From Symsagittifera roscoffensis (taxonomy: Eukaryota > Xenacoelomorpha > Acoela > Convolutidae), in assembly GCF_963678635.1 (NCBI RefSeq), contig NC_087068.1:33613436-33677435 (forward strand): 64,000 nt of DNA. Direction: 5' to 3'. This document shows positions 11,115 to 22,213 of this stretch, piece after piece. The notes under the pieces were generated by a model. The model was not told the DNA's origin and ran no database searches. It saw only the letters and a list, made by a program, of their open reading frames with translations. The position numbers and the translations under genes are program-made. Every line of letters starts with the position of its first letter. The stretch's first letter is position 1.

Positions 11115-14100
11115 ACTTCAGCTCCAACATCTACTACTCTCCACCAAAATTTAATTTTAAAAAATTTCAAACTAATTGGTTTTTTAATCAAAATATGGTG
11201 GAAAAGACCTGAGACATACTTAGCGTGCGTTTAAGTCCCAACATAATAAACCAGTTAGTTTGAAAAACCAGTTAGTTTGAAGTTTTTTGTTCAACAAAAA
11301 AGGGTGCAGTAAGACATGAGACATGCATAAATGTCCTTTTCAGACCTGAAACGCATTTTTATGCATGTTCAGTTTTTCTCGCCATACTTTGATAAGAAAA
11401 TAATTTTCAACTAATTCATTTTTAAAATAAGATGGTTGGGAAAACCTGAGTCTTGCATAAACGTGCGTTTCAGGTCCTACAATGCACGTTTTTGCAGGTC
11501 TCAGCTCTTACTGCACCATAATTTGATAGAAAAACCAATAAGTTTATAAATTGGTTTCCTATCAAAGTATGTGGAAAACACGTAAGAAAGGCATAAACGT
11601 GCGTTTCAGGGCCTGAAACGCACACTCTGGCATGTCTCAAGTCTTCTCCACCATAATTTAAAAAACCAGTTAGTGTGAAATTTTTTGTTAAACAAAAAAG
11701 GGTGCAAGAGACATGAGACATGCATAAATATCACTTTTCAGAACTTAAACGCAAGTTTAATCATGCTCAGTTTTTCTCGCCATACTTTGATAAGAAACCA
11801 ATTTTCAACTAATTCATTTTAAAAGAAAATATGGTTTGGGGAAGATCTAAGACACGCATAAACGTGCGTTTCAGGCCCTGAATTGCACGTTTTTGCAAAT
11901 CTCATGTCCTATTGCACCATAATTTGATAGAAAAACCAATAAGTTTTTAAATTGGTGTTCTATGAAAGTCTAGTAATTAACACCTAAGACGTGCATTAAC
12001 GTGCGTTTCAGGGCCTAAAATTCACGTTTTCGCAGGTCTCAGGTCTTCCTGCACCATAATTCGACAGAAAAACCTATAAGTTTATTAATTGGTTTCCTAT
12101 CAAAGTATGTGGAGAACACGTAAGAAGTGCATAAACGTGCGTTTCAGGGCCTGAAACGCACACTCTGGCATGTCTCAAGTCTTCCCCACCATAATTTAAA
12201 AAACCAGTTATTTTGAAATTTTTTGTTAAACAAAAAAAGGTGCAGTAAGACATGAGACATGCATAAATGTCCTTTTCAGACCTGAAACGCATTTTTATGC
12301 ATGCTCAGTTTTCTCGCCATACTTTGATAAGAAAATAGTTTTCAACTAATTCATTTTTAAAATAAGATGGTTGGGAAAACCTGAGACTTGCATAAACGTG
12401 CGTTTCAGGCCCTGAAATGCACGATTTTGCAGGTCTCAGGTTTTACTGCACCATAATTCGACAGAAAAACCTATAAGTTTATTAATTGGTTTCCTATCAA
12501 AGTATGTGGAGAACACGTAAGAAGTGCATAAACGTGCGTTTCAGGGCCTGAAACGCACACTCTGGCATGTCTCAAGTCTTCCCCACCATAATTTAAAAAA
12601 CCAGTTATTTTGAAATTTTTTGTTAAACAAAAAAGGGTGCAGTAAGACATGAGATATGCAATAATGTCCTTTTCAGACCTGAAACGCATTTTTTGCAGGC
12701 TCGTTTTTCTCGCCATACTTTGATAAGTAACCAATTTTCAACTAATTCATTTTTAAAATTATATGGTTGGGAAAACCTGAGTTTTGCATAAACGTGCGTT
12801 TCAGGCCCTGAGATGCACGTTTCTGCAGGTCTCAGATCTTACTGCACCATAATTTGATAGAAAAACCAATAACTTTTTAAATTGGTGTGCTTTGAAAGTA
12901 TGGTAGAGAACACTTAAGACGTGCATTAACGTGCGTTTCAGGGCCTGAAATGCACGTTTTCGCAGGTCTCAGGTCTTCCTTCCAATAATTTGATAGAAAA
13001 ACCAATAAGTTTATAAATTGGTGTCCTATCAAAATATGGTGGGAAACACCTAAGACGTGCATCAACGGGCGTTTCAGGGCCTGAAAAGCAAGTTCTGGCA
13101 TTTCTCAAGTCTTCCCCACCATAATTAAAAAAAACACAATTATTTTTGAAATTTTTTGTTAAAAAAATGGCTGGACCAAGTTTTTTCAACTAAAAATTTC
13201 AAAATACCTAGTTTTTTTATTAAAACACGGTGGGAAAAGACATGAGACCTGCATAAACGTGCGTTTCAGGCCCTGAAACGCACGTTTTTGCATATCTCAG
13301 TTCTTCCCCACCATAATTAAAAAAACCAGTTAGTTTGAAATTTTTTGTAAAACAAAAAAGGGTGCAGTAAGACATGAGATATGCAATAATGTCCTTTTCA
13401 GACCTGAAACGCATTTTTTGCAGGCTCAGTTTTTCTCGCCATACTTTGATAAGTAACCAATTTTCAACTAATTCTTATTTAAAATTATATGACTGGGAAA
13501 ACCTGAGACTTGCATAAACGTGCGTTTCAGGCCCTGAAATGCTCGTTTTTGCAGGTCTCAGTTCTTACTGCATCATAATTTGATAGAAAAACCAATAAGT
13601 TTATAAATTGGTGTCCCTATCAAAATATGGTAAAGAACACCTAAGACGTGCATAAACGTGCATTTCAGGGCCCTGAAATGCTCGTTTTCGCAGGTCGCAG
13701 GTCTTCCTGCACCATAATTTGATAGAAAATACCATAAGTTTATAAATTGGTGTCCTATCAAAAGATGGTGGGAAACACCTAAGACGTGCATTAACGTGCG
13801 TTTCAGGGCCTGAAACGCAAGTTCTGGTATTTCTCAAGTCTTCCCCACCATAATTTAAAAAAAAAAACAATAATGTTTGAAATTTTTTGTTAAAAAAATG
13901 GCTGGACCACGTTTTTTCAACTAAAAATTTCAAAATACCTAGTTTTTTATTAAGACACGGTGGGGAAGATATGAGACCTGCATAAACGTGCGTTCAGGCC
14001 CTGAAATGCACGTTTATGCATATCTCAGTTTTTTCCCACCATAATTAAAAAAAACCAGTTAGTTTGAAATTTTTTGTTAAACAAAAAAGGGTGCAGTAAG

Positions 14101-15672
14101 ACATGAGATATGCATAAATGTCCTTTTCAGACCTGAAACGCATTTTTTTTGCAGGCTCAGTTTTTCTCGCCATACTTTGATAAGTAACCAATTTTCAACT
14201 AATTCATTTTTAAAATTTATATGGTTGGGAAAACCTGAGATTTGCATAAACGTGCGTTTCAGGCCCTGAGATGCACGTTTTTGCAGGTCTCAGGTCTTAC
14301 TGCACCATAATTTGATAGAAAAACCAATAAGTTTATAGATTGGTGTCCTATCAAAATATGGTAGAGAACACCTAAGACGTGCATTAACGTGCGTTTCAGG
14401 GCCTGAAATGCACGTTTTCGCAGGTATCAGGTCTTCCTGCACCATAATTTGATAGAAAAACCAATAAGTTTATAAATTGGTGTCCTATCAAAATATGGTG
14501 GGAAAACACCTAAGGACGTGCATTAACCGTGCGTTTCAGGGCCTGAAACGCACGTTTTCGCAGGTCTCAGGTCTTCCTGCACCATAATTTGATAGAAAAA
14601 CCAATAAGTTTATAAATTGGTGTCCTATCAAAATATGGTGGGAAAACACCTAAGACGTGCATTAACGTGCGTTTTAGGGCCTGAAACGCAAGTTCTGGCA
14701 TTTCTCAAGTCTTCCCCAACATAATTAAAAATGCAAGTATTTTGAAATTTTTTGTTAAAAAAATGGCTGGACCAGGTTTTTTAACTAAAAATTTCAAAAT
14801 ACCCTAGTTTTTTATTAAGACACGGTGGGAGGACATGAGACCTGCATAAACGTGCGTTTCAGGCCCTGAAACGCACGCTTTTGCATATCTCAGTTCTTCC
14901 CCCACCCTAATTAAAAAAACAGTTAGTTTGAAATTTTTGTTAAACAAAAAAAGGGTGCAGTAAGACATGAGATATGCATAAATGTTCCTTTTCAGATCTA
15001 AACGCATTTTATGCATGCTCAGTTTTTCTCGCCATACTTTGATAAGTAACCAATTTTCAACTAATTCATTTTAAAAAATTATATGGTAGAGAATACCTAA
15101 GACGTGCATTAACGTGCGTTTCAGGGCCTGAAATGGCCGTTTTCGCAGGTCTCAGGTCTTACTGCACCATAACTTGATAGAAAAACACAATCAAGTTTTA
15201 TAAATTTGATGTCCTATCAAAATATGGTGGGGAACACCTAAAATGTGCATTAACGTGCGTTTCAGGCCCTGAAACGCACGCTTTTGCATATCTCAGTTCT
15301 TCCCCACCCTAATTGAAAAAAACCAGATAGTTTGAAATCTTTGTTAAACAAAAAAGGGTGCAGTAAGACATGAGATATGCATAAATGTCCTTTTCAGATC
15401 TAAACGCATTTTATGCATGCTCAGTTTTTCTCGCCATACTTGATAAGTAAACAATTTTCAACTGATTCATTTTTAAAAATTATATGGTTGGGAAAACCTG
15501 AGATTTGCATCAACGTGCGTTTCAGGCCCTGAAATGCACGTTTTTGCAGGTATCAGGTCTTACTGCACCATAATTTTGATAATAAAACTAATTTATGAAG
15601 TATTTGGTTTTACTATTAAAATATGGTGGGGGAAGTCCTGAAACATGCATAAACGTGCGTTTCAGCCCAGAG

Positions 15673-15872
15673 NNNNNNNNNNNNNNNNNNNNNNNNNNNN
15701 NNNNNNNNNNNNNNNNNNNNNNNNNNNNNNNNNNNNNNNNNNNNNNNNNNNNNNNNNNNNNNNNNNNNNNNNNNNNNNNNNNNNNNNNNNNNNNNNNNNN
15801 NNNNNNNNNNNNNNNNNNNNNNNNNNNNNNNNNNNNNNNNNNNNNNNNNNNNNNNNNNNNNNNNNNNNNNNN
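15673..15872. other. Assembly gap, 200 N
   Basis: Exactly 200 ambiguous bases inside the satellite. The round number suggests a placeholder, so the true array length is unknown. Translated frames across it are meaningless. Confidence 0.98.
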
Positions 15873-16716
15873 AAAATATGGTGGGGGAAGTCGTGAAACA
15901 TGCATAAACGTGCGTTTCAGGCCCTGAAACGCACGTTTATGCCTTTTTCAGGACTTCCCCCACCATATTTTGATTAAAAAAACCAGATACGTTATAAATT
16001 AATTTTATTATCAAAATATGGTGGGGGAAGTCCTGTAACATGCAAAAACGTGCGTTTCAGGCCCTGAAACGCACGTTTATGCATGTTTCAGGACTTCCCC
16101 CACCATATTCTGATAATAAAATTAATTTATAAAGTATTTGGTTTATTGTCAAAATATGGTGGGGGAACTCTTGATACATGCATAAACGTGCGTTTCAGGG
16201 CCTGAAACGCACGTTTATGCATGTTTCATGACTTCCCCCACCATGTTTTGATAATAAAACCAATTTATAAAGTCTTTGCTTTTAATATCAAAATATGGTG
16301 GGGAAGTCCTGAAACATGCATAAACGTGCGTTTCAGGCCCTGAAAATCACGTTTATGCATGTTTCAGGACTTCCCCCACCATATTTAGATAATAACACCA
16401 AATACTTTATAAATTAGTTTTATTATCAAAATATGGTCGAGGAAGTCCTGTAACATGCATAAACGTGCGTTTCAGGCCCTGAAACGCACGTTTATGCATG
16501 TTTCAGGACTTCCCCCACTTTATTCTGATAATAAAACCAAATACTTTATATTAAATTTTTTTATCAAAATATGGTGGGGGAAGTCCTGAAACCTGCATAA
16601 ACGTGCATTTAAGGGCCTGAAACGCACGTTTATGCATGTTTCAGGACTTCCCCCACCATATTTTGATTATAAAACTAATTTATAAAGTATTTGGTTTTAT
16701 TATCAAAATATGGTGG
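15873..16716. repeat. Homogeneous 138-bp palindromic satellite block
   Basis: Six units start near 15877, 16018, 16156, 16294, 16432 and 16569, a period of about 138 bp. In each, an 89-bp near-perfect palindrome (for example 16018-16106) begins ATGGTGGGGGAAGTCC and ends with its complement. The 49-bp spacer is itself near-palindromic (ATTTTGATAATAAAAC... against its complement). The array therefore reads almost the same on both strands. It ends abruptly near 16716. Confidence 0.9.
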
Positions 16717-17177
16717 GCAGTGTACAAATTTCAGAAAGAGAGACTGCACCAACTTTGACAGCTTTGTCTGTTCCTCCTATCGAGACAGAAGTGAAACGAA
16801 AAAAATGGCTTTTTGGCACCGTCTGGTCAAATTTTCCTCCATGCGCTGAATGGCAAACTTTTTGTGAGGTTGCTTATCATCGGTTATTTCTTGTGCCATT
16901 TTACGAAGATCTCCACACTGTCTCCACACAACGAGTAATCATGTGGGTGGCATCTGGACAAACGCATCGAATGTTTTCGATGCTGACCAGTGACGTCATG
17001 GGAAACACTTTTCGAAATCGCACATTGAGTTCACTTCTTTCACCAGTCTGTGGCTCGCAAGTTAGTTCACGGAAGTCTGTACCGTCATTTGACACATACA
17101 GTGGGAGCCACGAGAGTGCATCAGATGACTGCTCATTAGAGACACCATTAACCGCGCGCAACAAAAATGGTGATTAG
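16710..17177 (+). CDS. 155-codon ORF, unidentified; may be the antisense of a real exon
   Basis: An open frame whose first codons come from the last satellite repeat. Composition is more balanced than in the surrounding AT-rich DNA. The product would be Ser/Thr-rich toward the C-terminus, with no recognised domain. The opposite strand is also open over 16901-17164 and fits the minus-strand gene fragments farther along. I cannot decide which strand is coding; the satellite-derived start makes the plus-strand reading suspect. Confidence 0.25.
   Translation: MVGSVQISERETAPTLTALSVPPIETEVKRKKWLFGTVWSNFPPCAEWQTFCEVAYHRLFLVPFYEDLHTVSTQRVIMWVASGQTHRMFSMLTSDVMGNTFRNRTLSSLLSPVCGSQVSSRKSVPSFDTYSGSHESASDDCSLETPLTARNKNGD
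16901..17164 (-). CDS. Possible exon of minus-strand gene, unidentified
   Basis: An 87-codon frame with codon composition like the exons at 17819-17999 and 18611-19059 on the same strand. It contains several Cys (E-P-Q-T-G-E-R-S-E-L, then C-V-C-P-D-A). I recognise no family. It would be the last visible exon of the minus-strand gene, running into the satellite boundary, where the gene appears truncated. Confidence 0.3.
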   Translation of the reverse strand: MLRAVNGVSNEQSSDALSWLPLYVSNDGTDFRELTCEPQTGERSELNVRFRKVFPMTSLVSIENIRCVCPDATHMITRCVETVWRSS

Positions 17178-17189
17178 TCACTATAGGTC

Positions 17190-17313
17190 AGCTTTGCTCC
17201 TAGCTGACTTAGGGAATTCTTTTGGCTGCACAACCAGCCCCATTCTTGGTCGCCTGCTGTGGTGGTACCAACGTTCTACTCCATGGCGTAACTGCTGTCT
17301 TTTCCGCGGTACA
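17190..17313 (-). CDS. Possible short exon of minus-strand gene
   Basis: On the minus strand a good acceptor (AATTGTTTCAG) ends just before 17313 and is followed by open sequence rich in Thr, Pro and Ala in one frame. Joined in phase with the donor at 17818, the reading meets a stop after about a dozen codons. The exon is therefore either a terminal exon or already broken. Confidence 0.25.
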
Positions 17314-17818
17314 CTGAAACAATTGTCGATTAAGTAAGGAAAAAACAACATATCCAGTTTTGCAGGCATGGACAAATCCAGTTTTAAATTGAGCAGATTT
17401 GATTTTCGTTGTTGTATTTTGCATCATTGTAGCACTACCTGGCTCCAAAAAATGAGATCATTTAATATGCTGATAAAACTAATCAAAGGGTTACATTCAT
17501 AAATTTGAGTTCTCAGTGTTTTTAGCCTTGGTTGTGGCGAGGGTTCCATTTTAAATGTTTAACTAGTTGCTCATAATTTCCGCACTGGCTTTTGTCCGTA
17601 CGCAGAAATATTTTGCGTTCTGCTCCATTGACAAAAATTATTTTTTTTTGCTTCATAAAGAACTGCGTAAAGCCAAAGTGCCTAATTTAGTTAAAGAGCA
17701 TATAAATTCAACCATATACTGACTATATAATATTTAAGCGATGCCGAGACTCTTAACCCAGAGACAATTTTTTCTAAAGTGAGCAAAACATAAAGTATCT
17801 GAATCAAAATTGACTTAC

Positions 17819-17999
17819 CTGCGAAACAGAAAACGCTGAGAGTCGACTGTACACAACTGGCGACATCGAGGAGCCTGAATGCGAGCCTAATAACCTCCCC
17901 ATCACCAATCTCACATCTGTCTCCGCAGATATCCACACGAAATCCTTGAAGCTCCGTGGTTTTGAGTGAAAGAAACGCAACTGCTTTGACGTAAGAAAC
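17819..17999 (-). CDS. Well-defined internal exon of an unidentified minus-strand gene
   Basis: A 181-nt exon bounded by an acceptor (GACCTAG, ending at 18000) and a consensus donor CAG|GTAAGT at 17818-17817. It is open throughout in one frame, with a hydrophobic/charged pattern (V-D-I-C-G-D-R-C-E-I-G-D-G-E-V-I-R-L-A) and no stop. Splice sites, frame and codon usage together make this the best-supported exon of the region. I do not recognise the protein. Neighbouring blocks at 18136-18408 and 18611-19059 on the same strand are probably its upstream exons. Confidence 0.5.
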
Positions 18000-18135
18000 T
18001 AGGTCACTTCTAAATCCACAAATGTTTTCTCAGGCTTACAAAAGTTTGTAAAGTGAGTCACTATTTCGGCGGTGGCTCGAAGAACGTGTCTAGGAGAAGA
18101 AATGAATGATTTGGAACCTGTATTTCAAGCCGAGA

Positions 18136-18408
18136 TCAAATATTGTCGATATTATCATCAACATTTCCAGTTTTTGTCGCCTTAGCCAAATCGTACTTGA
18201 AATCTTCCGAAGTTCCCCGTTTCTTAAATAAGCGAGTAATCATAAATTGGGAGTCGTTCTCAGCTACTTCCATTATTCCTAGGAGACTGAATCTATGGCA
18301 TTGAACATGAAACAGAACTTGGCGCCAAAATCTTTTGGATCCTTTTGGAGTGCGCCACTGTTGTAGTGTCGCCAGTGCTCTCTTCCGAGTAGTCTTTCGA
18401 GGAATCAC
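18136..18408 (-). CDS. Probable exon of unidentified minus-strand gene
   Basis: A 90-codon open frame. The N-terminal third is very basic (T-T-R-K-R-A-L-A-T-L-Q-Q-W with G-S-K-R-F-W-R-Q), the rest acidic and polar, ending in D-D-N-I-D-N-I before TGA. It lies between the exon at 17819-17999 and the likely first exons at 18.6-19.06 kb. It has no recognised domain. If it is internal, the stop would have to lie beyond an unseen donor; otherwise the gene is broken here. Confidence 0.3.
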   Translation of the reverse strand: MIPRKTTRKRALATLQQWRTPKGSKRFWRQVLFHVQCHRFSLLGIMEVAENDSQFMITRLFKKRGTSEDFKYDLAKATKTGNVDDNIDNI

Positions 18409-18610
18409 ATGCTTCGAAAATTGAATATGATGATGCCTGTATAAGGTTGCGGTTGCTGAACTTCGTGATGGTTCTGAGGGTGCTGGAAGAGCTAATGGTT
18501 GTGAGGATGCTGATGCTGTTGATGTCGGAGTTCTTGAAGCGGTTCCTACAACTGACGAGGTTCCTAACTATTCTAAGGGCGTTATCGATCTGTTCTGATG
18601 GTTTAAAATA

Positions 18611-19059
18611 CTAAGGTGAGTATTCGGGTAGCATTGTTTCTAAAAAGAGAAACTTGACCAGGTTCCTCCTCTTTTCGTTACGCGGTATTTCCTTGAAGTC
18701 CCGTAGAATTGGCATCTGCATGATTCCTGCTGCTACTGCAATCAAATGACTGCGTTGTCGTGATCTTGCTATTTTTCGTACAAGATCGTCATTTTCCAAT
18801 GTAGTTCCTTCGACCATTTCTGAAACTAGTCTTTGCACTGTTCGATATTTGTTTCTTTTCCTGCGATTTCGTCAAGAATTGTGGCGTCTACAAATTTTCG
18901 ATCATAAACTGATGCCATCGAATAGCAATTCCACCGCAATTGATGCTCCAAACTTTTCTCGGCCATCGAAGAGTCGTTTGTCGTATCGGGCGAGTCGTCC
19001 ATTTTTCTATCTATAAAAATGTTTCCCCCTCTAAATTTTTTTTCCAGTAAGCAAATCAC
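18611..19059 (-). pseudogene. Probable 5' exons of unidentified minus-strand gene, frameshifted
   Basis: Two abutting minus-strand frames. The first has a plausible start at M-D-D-S-P-D-T-T-N-D-S-S near 19001 and reads to a stop at 18826. The second, open from about 18850 to 18611, carries R-K-I-A-R-S-R-Q-R-S and E-I-P-R-N-E-K-R-R. They overlap by about 13 bp and no splice site separates them, so a small indel is the simplest explanation. Composition is clearly more gene-like than the flanks. I cannot assign a family. Confidence 0.35.
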
Positions 19060-19139
19060 TAATTATATAATCGTTTCTGAATTGGATGTGTAATAACGCC
19101 GTTTAGTCTTTCAGCCCGACACGGAAATAGTCCGTTTAG

Positions 19140-19650
19140 TTTTGCAAAATCTCAAATACTGACAGAAGTGGAATGGCGCCGTGCAGTCTATTGCTCATCC
19201 TAAATCCTGAAATAGTTTGTTCTAGTTTTACAAAATCTCAATAGTTCTTGCTGTAGTTCAAATCAATCTTATATACTGATCAGTTCGTTCCAATTTCGTT
19301 CCATTTTCCAATTACAGTACAAATTACAACCCAAAGAAAAAATCCTAAAATATACTGCCTAAAAAAACACCTAAAATGAACTTCTAACAAACAAATGAAA
19401 ACAAATATGGGCGAAACCCAAAAAACTGACATGAATTTGTTGCAGTTGAAAAATCCCAAATACTGACAAAAACCCAATTACTGACAATAAGTTCTGCAAA
19501 ATTCCAAAAACTGACTATAGTTTGTTGCAGTCCTACAAAATCCCCAACACTGACAATCGATAGTTTCTTGCAGTTCCGCAAAAATCCAAATATCGGTTGT
19601 CAATATCGATAACTTGTTGCAAATCTGCAAAATCTCAAATACTGGCAATA
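19140..19650. repeat. Degenerate minisatellite, unit about 40-55 bp
   Basis: The elements TTGTTGCAG, (C)AAAATC(T/C)CAAATACTGAC and ACTGACAATA recur at least eight times with variable spacing, for example near 19150, 19225, 19435, 19470, 19500, 19550 and 19625. There is no coding frame. It may be the decayed remnant of a tandem array. Confidence 0.6.
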
Positions 19651-19669
19651 AATAATATATATGGGGATC

Positions 19670-19850
19670 AACCGTACAATTTCTCCAATCAATTTAGGGG
19701 GATAAAAACAGGAAACTTGTTAACTATTGCAATGGGGGGGTAGTTAACAAGGTACAAAGTTCTTGGGGGCATATTAAGGGGGTGTTTAACAGGGTACAAA
19801 AATCGTGGGGGCATTCTAAGGGGGATATATTTTTGTAGGAGGGATATTCA
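19670..19850 (+). other. G-run cluster with quadruplex potential
   Basis: Six or more runs of four to seven G (ATGGGGATC, TAGGGGGAT, ATGGGGGGGTAG, TTGGGGGCA, AAGGGGGTG, GTGGGGGCA, AAGGGGGAT) lie within 180 bp in a repeated TTAACA(A/G)GGTACAAA context. Spacers are long for canonical quadruplexes, so the structure is only possible. No gene is visible. Confidence 0.4.
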
Positions 19851-19881
19851 TTACAAGAAACCATAGGGGAGAAAATAGCCA

Positions 19882-20042
19882 GATCCAAAACCGCGGTTTT
19901 GGATCCTTTTAATTTTCCCCTTTATGGTACCTTGAAACGAATATCCCATTAAAAATTTTAATTTGAATTATTATATCGTGAAAATTGATTCTTTAATATT
20001 GAAAAACCGCGGGTTTTCAATGATAAAAAATCAATTTTCAAG
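19882..20042. repeat. Two palindromes centred on CCGCGG-like cores
   Basis: A perfect 24-bp palindrome at 19882-19905 contains CCAAAACCGCGGTTTTGG. About 100 bp on, arms 19979-19990 (TGAAAATTGATT) and 20029-20040 enclose an inner inverted repeat, 19999-20008 against 20011-20020, around ACCGCGGGT. This is a nested hairpin. Function unknown. Confidence 0.7.
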
Positions 20043-20049
20043 ATATGTT

Positions 20050-20900
20050 TTTTAAAATTAAAATTCCTATTGTATGTTCTATAGTTAGTTATACAAAAAT
20101 TCTATAAAAACTTCTACGATACGTCACTTGGGAGGAGAAATTAAACGGCAGTTAATCCTACATATCAAATTAATTGTGAAAATGTTTTCAGATCTAGTTT
20201 GATTTTGTTTTCGATTTGATTTCCTTTAAATATTACTGATCAATCCGACATAAGACTGGCTTCGAGTGCGAAAGTAAAATTATCATTATCCTGAACGTTT
20301 TTCTTCAAGTGTAACTTTTTTCATAAAATATGTAATAAATGTTTTCAAGGGTAATAAAATGGTTTGCATTTCATATTAACTCTTGTAACTGATTTTTTGC
20401 TAAGGACGGCTTTCAATTGTGCTTAGCTTTCAGTTTATCTAAGAATTCTAAGGGGTCTGATGACCTAAAGTTAAAGAAAATGGCAACCAAATCAGAGGTC
20501 GCTGGATCAAATCCTCGGCCCTGCAAGATGTGTTTAAAACAACGAAGTAAACGTGCATCAAAATTATTGTGGTCTAAAAGACTTTTCTTACAAAAAAACA
20601 TCATAAAAAAATTTAAAGCTCGCATTTCACAATCCATATCACAATTGTGGTTTGCATTTCACAATTGAGGAATCAAATTTATATTGTAAAGAGGGACTTC
20701 CTTTTGTAACGAGGGCTTACAATGTCATAGCCTAATTATAGACCATACCAGTCTTTGTAACAAAATTGAAAATGTGAAAAAATCATACTAGTCTGTAATT
20801 TAATCCTTTACTGATTTGGTTTTTCTGAGTGTGACCTAAAATTTTTGTAAAAAAGCAACATGGTCCGCCATTTTGCTGAAAAGCGATACGAGAAGAGGGT
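20050..20900. other. Intergenic AT-rich stretch
   Basis: Two overlapping opposite-strand ORFs (20413-20668) are the only open frames, and neither has recognisable motifs. I see no RNA gene or clear repeat. Confidence 0.4.
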
Positions 20901-20916
20901 TGCGTAACTGAAGAAA

Positions 20917-21182
20917 ATGACTTGCACGTTTTGTGGCACGGAGGGCTTCAGCGACTTCTACAGAACTGCAGATCATAAGTTGTCGCCTGGATGCTGGGAG
21001 AAGATAAGAGCCAATCGAAGGTCTGGGCTCAAAACGAAAGCTGCTTTCTCCCACTAGGAAAAGTTATAACTTTGAACTTTGTGCGGGACACTTATGAGGG
21101 GTGCCAGTTTACATTAAGAGCGAAGCAGAGCAGGGCAAATTTGGTCTGCGAGGATGAAATCGGCAATGATCAGAGCGAGTGA
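20917..21182 (+). pseudogene. Small Cys/His-rich module, host-like, possibly spliced
   Basis: An ATG at 20917 opens a frame beginning M-T-C-T-F-C-G-T-E-G-F, then H-K-L-S-P-G-C-W-E-K-I-R-A-N-R-R, and stops at TAG 21054-21056. The stop sits inside a good acceptor (CTTTCTCCCACTAG), so it may be intronic. Downstream, E-L-C-A-G-H in one frame and N-F-V-R-D-T-Y-E-G-C-Q-F in another remain codon-like to 21182. A C-x2-C...C-x2-H spacing would fit a THAP-like zinc module, but the frame change makes this tentative. Compare the similar C-P-V-C module near 24016. Confidence 0.3.
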
Positions 21183-21696
21183 AGATGTGTGCTTTTGAAA
21201 TAAGATACGAACCCATCGATCGATGTGTTTTTTGACTTCGTATGCAAACTGTTTTAGCACTAAGCCAAGTAATTTAGTCCACGTCCGCGCAACTATATTG
21301 TATCACGACAACGACGACGAAGCAGACGAAGAGACAAAAGAACGTAAAAAATGCGTTGGGAATAAAAAGAAAGACGACCAAGACCAAGACGACGAGCAAG
21401 ACGACCTCCTGGAACAAACAAGATCCGTGCAGAAATGGACATGATGTGACGACTTCCTAGTGCAAGGAGTAACCAAACGAGCCGGATGCGACGAGATGGT
21501 ACAAGCAGGAACAATTTGCGACGATTTGGTGCAAAATTTGGCCGGAGGATGAAGAACCGGTATTGACTTTTTCAATTGTATGTAACAAAACGCTGTATTA
21601 AGCTTATAAAATTGTCCATCCACTAGTCTGCAGGTATAATTGTCCACCCACTAGTCTGCAATTAAATCAACATCACTGTTTTAGCCTTCTATTTCA

Positions 21697-22161
21697 CTGA
21701 GTGACGGCGAAATCTCCAAGGGCACTGCTCCAGGTACTAGTGGTACTGCAGTTACTGCTGCAGAGGTGTTAAGTACAATCAATGAACATACCTCAAAAGT
21801 CACCGGCCGGTTGCCCAACGGTGCGCCAGCTGCGCCAATTAGGATAGTATCGCTTCTCGAGGTGCCGAATTGACCGTGTCTGAGGCCAGATCCACAGATC
21901 CACTTCCTCTCGTACCAGAGTTCGTTTCAACTTTTCCTCTACGTGGCTGCATTTTGCCTTTCATCTGGTTGGCGCAGATCTGAGGACAGATCAACGACTT
22001 TCTCTGGTGCGGATACAGAAAGCACGAGCTCTTGGGAAAAAACCGCAGAGTTTGCCGTGGTTTCAGGCAGCTGTTGTAGCACGAGCGCCATTGAGATTGA
22101 CATGTTATCTCTAATTGACTATGGCGAACTAAGAGAGAGACTTTCTCAAGTAAGCATCTGA
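21697..22161 (+). pseudogene. Codon-like block with frameshifts, unidentified
   Basis: A frame open from 21697 (after a TTTTAG acceptor near 21684) is Ala/Thr/Gly-rich and stops at 21873. Another frame then opens (S-E-A-R-S-T-D-P-L-P-L-V-P-E-F), and a third covers 21943-22161, ending in D-Y-G-E-L-R-E-R-L-S-Q before a GTAAGC donor. Balanced base composition suggests former exons. It lies directly upstream of the JmjC block and could be its 5' part, but no domain is recognisable. Confidence 0.25.
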
Positions 22162-22213
22162 ACCTAAAATTAGCTCAAAGTCGTTATAATTAATTTAAGA
22201 GCATTTTTTTCGG

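Larger units (their letters stand above)
6050..15672. repeat. Palindromic satellite array, diverged units
   Basis: Long tandem array interrupted by polymerase copy 2. Each unit has a dyad centred on CGTGCGTTTCAGG / CCTGAAACGCACG. Outer arms resemble GCATAAACG...CGTTTATGC, and spacers resemble ATAATTTGATAGAAAAACCAATAAG. Units are about 130-165 bp and alternate in sub-type, giving a higher-order pattern of several hundred bp. Units near 13-15 kb approach the homogeneous block beyond the N gap. The minus strand carries recurrent short open frames that follow the repeat phase. Confidence 0.85.

Noticed and set aside
15588..15927. ORFs spanning the N gap on both strands
   Set aside because: They are artefacts of 200 ambiguous bases inside the satellite.
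6050..16716. CRISPR array
   Set aside because: Repeats and spacers are all similar to each other, units are palindromic satellites of about 138 bp, and the genome is eukaryotic.
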